A DNA stretch of 64,000 nucleotides from Bryoerythrophyllum caledonicum (Eukaryota > Streptophyta > Bryopsida > Pottiales > Pottiaceae), in contig OZ020516.1 in NCBI GenBank assembly GCA_963971425.1, forward strand, positions 34,832,199 to 34,896,198. The letters are read 5' to 3'. The translations under genes and the position numbers were made by a program. Positions 58,054-64,000 of this stretch are shown one piece after another. The number at the start of each line of letters is the position of its first letter. Within the stretch, counting starts at the first letter, position 1. The notes beneath the pieces were generated by a model. The model searched no databases. It was not told where the DNA came from and was given only the letters and a program-made list of their open reading frames with translations.

Positions 58054-60473
58054 TATATCCGGAACCACCATGTGCCCATGGCCCTTTTTCGTCGATTTTC
58101 GCCAAATTTGTCTCTATTGTGGCCAGCAGCAACAAGGTTTGCATGCAATTACATAATGATCCATCGTCTATTGGAAGTGAAGAATGCCCTGGAGATGGTT
58201 GTGATAGACCCAGCATGGATATCCTACGTGTCCTCTCTTTTCGATAGGCAAAACGGGCACCGTGCCCATGCGAAGGCATCGCAGGTGCGAGCCACCGTTC
58301 TAGACAAGACTTTCTGGCATCGGTGCACGAACTTTGAATTTATAGTGGCACCAGTTCTAAAGGCATTGCGGACTTTTGATGGTGACACTCCGGCAATGGG
58401 AATTGCTTGGGTGACCATGAACAAGCTAAAAGAGCACGTGTTCAAGCTGCGTAATGCGCCATTCAACATGCTTGACGGAATTGCAACTCGCCTTGAAGGA
58501 TCATTCCTACGGCGTTGGGAGATGATGACAACAGATCTCCATTATGCAGGGGCTTTATTGAATCCTTATCTAGCCAATAACTTGCAAATTCAAAACAATG
58601 GTGAGGCCAAAAGGGCCCTAAACAAGGTTGTTATGACGCTCTGTGGTCCGCTCGGAGTGTCTTTTTCGGCAGTAATGCTCGAAATCACGGAGTATGAAGA
58701 ATTGCGAGGCCCATATTCACCGGAGGAAGCTGGGGAAATTGAAAACAGCAACCTGTTGCCTCACCAGTGGTGGAACCGCGTGGGCGGGCAATCATTGCCT
58801 ATCATAGCGAAGCGTATACTAGCACAAACCTGCTCGGCCTCGTCATGTGAGCGTAATTGGAGCATGTATTCGTTCGTGCATAGTAAGAGCCGAAATCGCT
58901 TGGGAGTGCAGAAAGCGGAAGATTTGGTCTACATCTACACGAATAGTCGATTGCTCCGAGAACGTGCTCGTCCAGACCCGATTCGATGGTATGAGGAGAA
59001 TGTGCATTCGGAGGAGTCTGATCCAGATGGGGGGACTTCCTTCAAACACAGAGGACGAGGGCTTGGAGTCGGATGATGAGGGTTACAACTGGATGGGCGG
59101 CGATTGGGAAGACCTTGCCGGTGACAACAACCCCGTGTCTGATCATAGCGCACCTAGGGACAACTGTGCAAACAACGAGCACGGTGGAGATGCACTACAT
59201 GACCATTTTCACAACGTCCACGGTGACCCAGTGGATCCTTTTGTGTTTGATGATGTCGACGCAGCGGCTGTCCATACTATAGTAGAATTATCGGGTGAAG
59301 ACCGTGCCGAAGCAGCTAGGGCAGACGAAGATGGGTCGGCATTGGGGGGCAATCTTGATGGAGATGACAACATCTCGGAGAATCAGTCTCCCAACTCAAA
59401 CGGCTCTAGCGCCTCAGGCCCTTCTAATGGCGATGGCCCTGATCTCGACGGTCATGGCATTGGCATTGCAGCGAAGAATACATTTCCTCACAATGGAAAC
59501 GAAGTGAGCAGTGTGAAAACAATAATGAATCCCATGAGCCAATGGCCACCACGGGGTCCATTGAAGTTGTGAGAAGCTCTCCGGTTTTGCCTCAAGCAAC
59601 CGAACCGGACTCGGAGGAAGACATGCCACTACAAGATTTGTTTCGGCGGCCACGTGCTCAAAGTACCGCATCGATCGGAAGAACTCTTTTACGTGTAAAG
59701 AAAAAGACCTCTTCAACAATTGTTCGGCCACCCGTTCACCGTAGCGCACTTGGCCCAAATGGTGGTGTGGAGCGCGCGATACTAACCCCACAACTTCCCT
59801 CCGCGAGGGCAGGGTCCTCTACTATGAGCAGCCATTTGGGGACACAGAACTTCGGTACTCTCCCTTTCTTCACGGGACCTTGGCGAAGCGGAACCTCGGA
59901 GAGAGTCATTGGGGCCAAAGGCAACCGCTCCAAAAACATGGATGGAGTAACAGACAAGAGGAAGAATATCCGAGTAAAACGACTTGTGAATGCCGCATTA
60001 ACTACCGGAGCCGAGCTACAACTACGAAACTTGGCCTCGGAGATTGAGGAGTACGTGGCACCAGTCTTGGAAAATTCAGCGGAGAACTTCTCATCATCGG
60101 GTGATGATGCAGACGATGAGGATTGCGATGAAGTACCTGGCGACAATACGGTGGTGCTTCGCGGGCTTTCTCTTCCCCAAAATGTTCGCCAATCAAAACG
60201 GAAGCGGAAACACAATGAAGAATCCTCAAGCTCAGATGATTAAAAGATGACGGACACGAGGGTACTACAAGTTAAAAGTGTTTTTAGTTGTCTGGTGTTA
60301 GCATGGTACAATAGAACCGCGGTTTTAAAATATGTACTTGGTGTCGAGAGTGCCCATTCATGAAAGCACCACATTGAAATAAATAATTTTAATGTTAGAG
60401 CTCCCTGGTACAATTGTATTCTTTCAAATTCTCTAAACCTCAGCCCTTTTGAGGGGCAAACGCAGTGTTCGAC

Positions 60474-60800
60474 CGCGCGCGCCCGGCCCCTAACCGCGCG
60501 CGCCCGATAGGCAGGTGCGCGCGCAACCCACAATGGTACGCGCCAGGCCCGTGACGCTGCGCGCCCGGCCCCTAACGGTACGCGCCCGACCTTGACGGTA
60601 CGCGCCCGGCCCTGAGTGCTACGCGCCCGGCCCTGCTATGCACGCGCCCGGCCCTTAGGGGTACGCGCCCGGTCTTAAATCGTACGCGCCCGGCCCTAAT
60701 TGGAACGCGCCCGGCCCTTCATGAACGCGCCCGGTCCAGATTAGTACGCGCCCGGCCCCAAATGCTGCGCGCGCGGTCCGAAGGCACGCGCCCGCCCCTT
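60474..60800. repeat. ~16 copies of a CGCGCCCGGCCC core at ~21-bp spacing
   Basis: The core CGCGCCCGGCCC recurs about sixteen times with a period of 19-22 bases, mostly 21. The 8-10 bases between cores differ from copy to copy (for example TGAGTGCTA, TTAGGGGTA, TAATTGGAA). It starts about 230 bp after the hAT stop codon. Confidence 0.9.
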
Positions 60801-60894
60801 GATGTGACGTGGAAAGCCGTCTGACGTGTCGTGCACACGTGTTTTACCAGGGGGTAAGTTGAAAATTTGATTTAGGGTTCGTAATTTTTTTTTA

Positions 60895-60985
60895 CACGCA
60901 ACTGTCCGCCAAAAAGTGTTGTCCGTCCTGTCCGTCCGTCCTACTGTCCGTCCGTCCGCTGTCTTTGGGCCCCTGTCCGTCTATG
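60895..60985. repeat. CTGTCCGTCC repeats
   Basis: CTGTCCGTCC or TGTCCGTCCGTCC appears about six times in 90 bases, between the 21-bp array and the end of the next gene. It may be hAT sub-terminal sequence. Confidence 0.6.
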
Positions 60986-63900
60986 TAGACAACCCTGTCC
61001 CAGGCAGCCTTGCAATATGCCATTTGCTTTCGTCACAGACCGTCTCCAAAACACCAACAATATGCTTTACCCCTGTTGAAGTTCCTGTTTGAGGAAGAGT
61101 GGTGAGGTTGGCTGGAGCGTTCCCCGCTGGAGTACACACACACTCGTCAGAAGTAAGGTCCACGGTAATTCGAGATGACGCCCTTGTCGTGACCCTGGGA
61201 CGTGAAACGCTGATTTTGTCGGGACGATGAGAATCGAACTCTGATCCTAGAGGAAGGTCAGGCTTCCGTTTTAGGGACAGGAAGACTTCCTCTCCTTCCA
61301 AATGGGGGGGGCGAGTGCAAAACTCTGCAGCTCCAGGCATACTGCAGAAAGCCTCATGAAGTGCTTTCGAGTTCCCCGAACGGTGATCAATCTGTTGAGC
61401 TGCACGAAGTCGAAGCTCTTCCTTCCCAGGCCCTTGCCCTCCTCGCTCTCCTTTCGAGAATTGATAGCAAGCGACAACTTGCATGAATGCACGAACCATG
61501 TCATCAACAGTGGCAACGTATAAATCATTACCACGCTTTCCGGATTGCTGCAACCACTTATTGTGGACAGTCTCCGCTAAATTGCAAGATGGCATTTCAG
61601 CCAATTCAGAATCTGTAAGTCCCTACAAACCTCAATCAATAGTATTTGAGTTAGAAACATGAATTACACGTATCATAAAATGAAGATACCTATCAATCAG
61701 AAAGCGCAAGGCGAAGGATACAAAGTTCAAAGTTCTTCCAACATTCAGTGATCTTCAGGAAATGAAAAAAATATTAAGGGCTGAAGAGAAAATAGTACCA
61801 CTCAGGGAAGGTGTGCCGGCAGCGGCAGACCCATTTTCAAAGCAAGAGGACACGGGCAGGCTGGTATAATACAAGTGAAACGGAAAATTGGAAGTCACGG
61901 GAAATCGGAAGTCTAAAAAAATTGCCTGATATGGCTAAATGAGACCGCCAGAAGAAGGGACAGGAGGACTCTTCAATGTAGAAATGCTCTTGCAAGTAGG
62001 TATGCCGTTGACGGCACACCCTTAACTTGTGGTACATGACTCACTAGCAAGTTGAACAGAGGGAGGGTGTGCCGCTAACGAGTCGACCAGGACTCACTAG
62101 CAAGGTCAGCAGAGCAAGGGTGTGCCGCTAACGGCATACCCTAAACCAGTGGCACATGACGCAATAGCAAGGTCAACACAGCAAGGGTGTGCCGCTAACG
62201 GCACAAAAGATATGACTCTAAGATACAATCTGCCGGTACTTTGGTGCAAAAATAAGTGAATATTAGATTGACTGAATATCTGAATATTTGATTACGAACA
62301 TTTTATCGATTAAATAAACTATGTTGCTTAAGTAAAGAAAGAACATACCGCAACCATAAATCCACCCCATTGTCGGTATCGAAAATGCCAGAAGGCTAGC
62401 CATAAATCCAGACGTACGGCACCGGCATCAGATGTTGCGCCTGACGACAACCACCACGCTTTGATTGCCAAGTACTTTGCTTCGGCATCGTCCAAACTCT
62501 TTGCATCTTTGTATAGCTTGCAAAGCTGACGATGTTGCTCTTGAAGATCGGCTCTAATGTCAGCCTTCGTATGCTTTTCAAGGGATTGAGTCCAATGAAA
62601 TAGGCAAGTTCTCTCCCGATTGTCCATCGGGACTGATGCATCCCCGCTCCCGTAAACAATGCGGACCGCATTCCAGTTGGCCTGTGCGCTATCAGCCATG
62701 AATCCTTTGAAGGAAACTGTCGGACAGTCGTGTCGTGCAACAACAGCATTCAAATTCTTCCAAAACACTAGTTGAGCTTTGACGTCCTCGGATTGCATGT
62801 CACATACGGCAATCGTCATCACACGGCAGTAGATTGAGTCGTACACATGACAACCCATTGTGGTCCATCCCTTCACACGTTTCACATGGTCAAACATGAT
62901 CCAGGAATCTTCAAGGTCTCCTCCAGGTTGCATTCGCTTCACAAGATCAACGCCGCTTCCAGGTCCAACTTCTGCCATCTTGAAGACGAACACCTTGTCC
63001 GAATCAGCGCCTTGCCCCGGAAATCTATTCTCCTAAACAAAAGCCCAGTTGCTTGATCCCCGAAGTCTAGTGATGCTATCCATTATACCAAAGCGTCGTA
63101 AATATCTAAAGTTTGTTACCCTGTTTCGGATACTAGGAGACGTCATTTGCTTAAATTTCTCCAGGACCGGAACTAGTTTGTCTAAGACTAGTGGCTTCTG
63201 TGAAACTCCATCTGGACATAGCAGTAGCTCACCGAGAAACTCCTTGCTTGCTTCTAAAATAATAGCAGAGTTTGTTGCAGATGGGGTCCGCACTACTTGC
63301 TCAGAGATGAGAGTCTTAAGCTCTGAAGAAGAATCTCGACAGTTGCCTATTTTTACCGGATGCTCATGTGTTCCAATATGGACACATAAACGGGACATGG
63401 TGGCCGTTCCAAGCACATAGTATATTTTGGCTTTGCAGGTTTTTAGGCAAATAGGCTGATTTCGGCAAAGTTTACAGACCACTGTCGAACCAGGAGGAGA
63501 AGACCCACCGACCCCGAAAACTGATGTGGACGTGCCCTCCCATTCGGTCTCATTAACGTTCGACGCTCTATTTTTCCGCTCTAAGTATTCGCAATGAGGA
63601 TTAAGACATTGCAAATGCCCCAAACAAGAAGATGTCCTAAAGGTGAGGTTAGAATCATTGGCAATGTGAGTGGTCACGGTTCTTGTCCAACTGTGGCCGT
63701 CATGTTTCTTATCCATTCCCAAGAGCGACCCAGCCTGTGATGAAGCAATTCCCTTTCCAAGGGGTGGAAGCTCGAAGAGAACATCTCCATTAAAAGTTGC
63801 TGGAAGAAAGTCAACCTTCTCAACTCTAATAGAATCATAATCAATCTTTGTTAAAACTGATTTTGATCTGGATCTAGACGGAAGATTATGTAGACAGTCG

Positions 63901-64000
63901 ATAGTACTGGGGGAATGAACAGGAGTAGAAACCAATGGGGGTTTGGACTTAGGAGGAAGAGAGGAGGTGCCAGCCGTTGCCTGAGGCCTTGCCGGAAGTG
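60981..64000 (-). CDS. MULE-like transposase with GCM/WRKY-type zinc region (partial)
   Basis: The gene continues past the right edge. Exon A is 64000-62350 (to 62349) and exon B is 61622-60981, joined in phase 0 by a 726-bp intron (donor GTATGT, acceptor TTGTAG) as WGGFMVAGLTDSELAEMP. Upstream part: CLGHLQCLNPHCEYLER, CKLCRNQPICLKTC and a final HIGTHEHPV, a Cys/His pattern like the WRKY-GCM1 zinc domains linked to MULE transposons. Then a transposase-like core: GWTTMGCHVYDSIYCRVMTI, GFMADSAQANWNAVRIVYG and RTCLFHWTQSLEKH. Exon B encodes a basic linker and ends RLPGTGLST. One TAG at 63033-63035 interrupts exon A in frame (WAFV then ENRFPG). I found no intron that removes it, so this copy is probably inactive. 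Confidence 0.65.
61800..62215. repeat. Tandem palindrome repeats inside the intron
   Basis: Four to five copies of a roughly 61-bp unit carrying the inverted motif GTGCCGCTAACGGCAC (clear at about 62000, 62068, 62130 and 62192, degenerate at 61812). Between the palindromes lies ACTCACTAGCAAGGTCA-type sequence. They sit within the intron of the MULE-like gene. Confidence 0.75.

Larger units (their letters stand above)
55356..60243 (+). pseudogene. hAT transposase (BED finger, DUF659, dimerisation domain), frameshifted and interrupted
   Basis: Starts MSSQQRAQTKEW at 55356. The BED zinc finger is CVWCNYTFAYKRGRCMSHYG (55429-55490). A DUF659-type RNase H-like region follows: YGATLCSDGWDNVTRRPLMN (about 56005-56065), VCTDNASNMLGAM (about 56210-56250) and LDLLLEDWGKEG (56306-56345). 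A Tc1/mariner element interrupts it at 56387-58053. After it come FRRFSPNLSLLWPAATRF and the hAT C-terminal SCERNWSMYSFVHSKSRN (about 58850-58900). A long acidic tail ends in KRKRKHNEESSSSDD at 60243. Frameshifts occur near 55400, in an A8 run at about 55963, near 56298, in a G6 run at 59028-59033, and near 59540. Several lie in homopolymers, so some may be sequencing errors. Confidence 0.85.

Noticed and set aside
60474-60800. Could the core-plus-spacer array be a CRISPR array?
   Set aside because: The setting is a plant nuclear genome, cores are only about 12 bp and imperfect, spacers are 8-10 bp, and there are no cas genes.
63000-63110. A 61-bp intron removing the TAG at 63033-63035
   Set aside because: GTATAA ... 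TTTAG looks intron-like, but joining it gives a new in-frame TAG two codons later, so it does not rescue the frame.

Overview
This looks like a transposon-rich stretch of a streptophyte plant nuclear genome. Host genes have spliceosomal introns with GT-AG borders. One is a plant-type SWP73/BAF60 chromatin-remodelling subunit. The spacers are AT-rich, and they are filled with LINE, Ty1/copia, Helitron, hAT, Tc1/mariner, MULE-like and MITE sequences. A bryophyte or other non-seed plant is my best guess, from the short introns (60 to 380 bp) and the mix of elements, but no marker settles it. A run of exactly 200 N at 55149-55348 is a scaffold gap.

Host genes I can support: the 3' end of a Gln-rich protein gene (1-906, +); a two-exon gene for a 59-residue single-span membrane protein (20864-21420, +); the SWP73/BAF60 gene (23269-24828, -); an eleven-exon gene with a DUF3504/Crypton-type tyrosine recombinase domain (26153-30372, -), which may be domesticated or decayed; and a GC-rich single-exon multi-pass membrane protein (41077-41970, -). 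A GH18 chitinase-like pseudogene lies at about 9500-10085.

The outstanding elements are two long copies of one non-LTR retrotransposon (10998-18550 and 42852-50190, both -), plus a duplicated 5' piece, a short opposite-strand copy, a 44-bp copy and older relics. The element encodes an AP-type endonuclease, a reverse transcriptase with YADD, an RNase H, and a C-terminal CCHC / RHN / KPD / E module like the restriction-like endonuclease of R2. This two-endonuclease plan is known from Dualen/RandI. The main reading frame is preceded by a perfect 2A ribosome-skipping motif (GDIETNPGP, then Met). The 3' end is a hairpin with compensatory base changes followed by (TTC)n, and a copy consisting of little more than this hairpin is flanked by a 7-bp target duplication.

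Right side (52670-64000): a decayed ORF1/gag-like frame runs into the gap. After the gap comes a frameshifted hAT transposase gene split by a 1667-bp Tc1/mariner element with perfect 27-bp inverted repeats. The hAT 3' side carries about 16 copies of a GC-rich core at 21-bp spacing. The window ends in a MULE-like gene with a GCM/WRKY-type zinc region that continues past the right edge.

Left side (3340-10100): a nest of relics, namely a fold-back element, a SINE-like unit, LINE fragments and a Ty1/copia internal region. The middle (36175-39785) has piggyBac-like and pogo-like MITEs and a Helitron relic.
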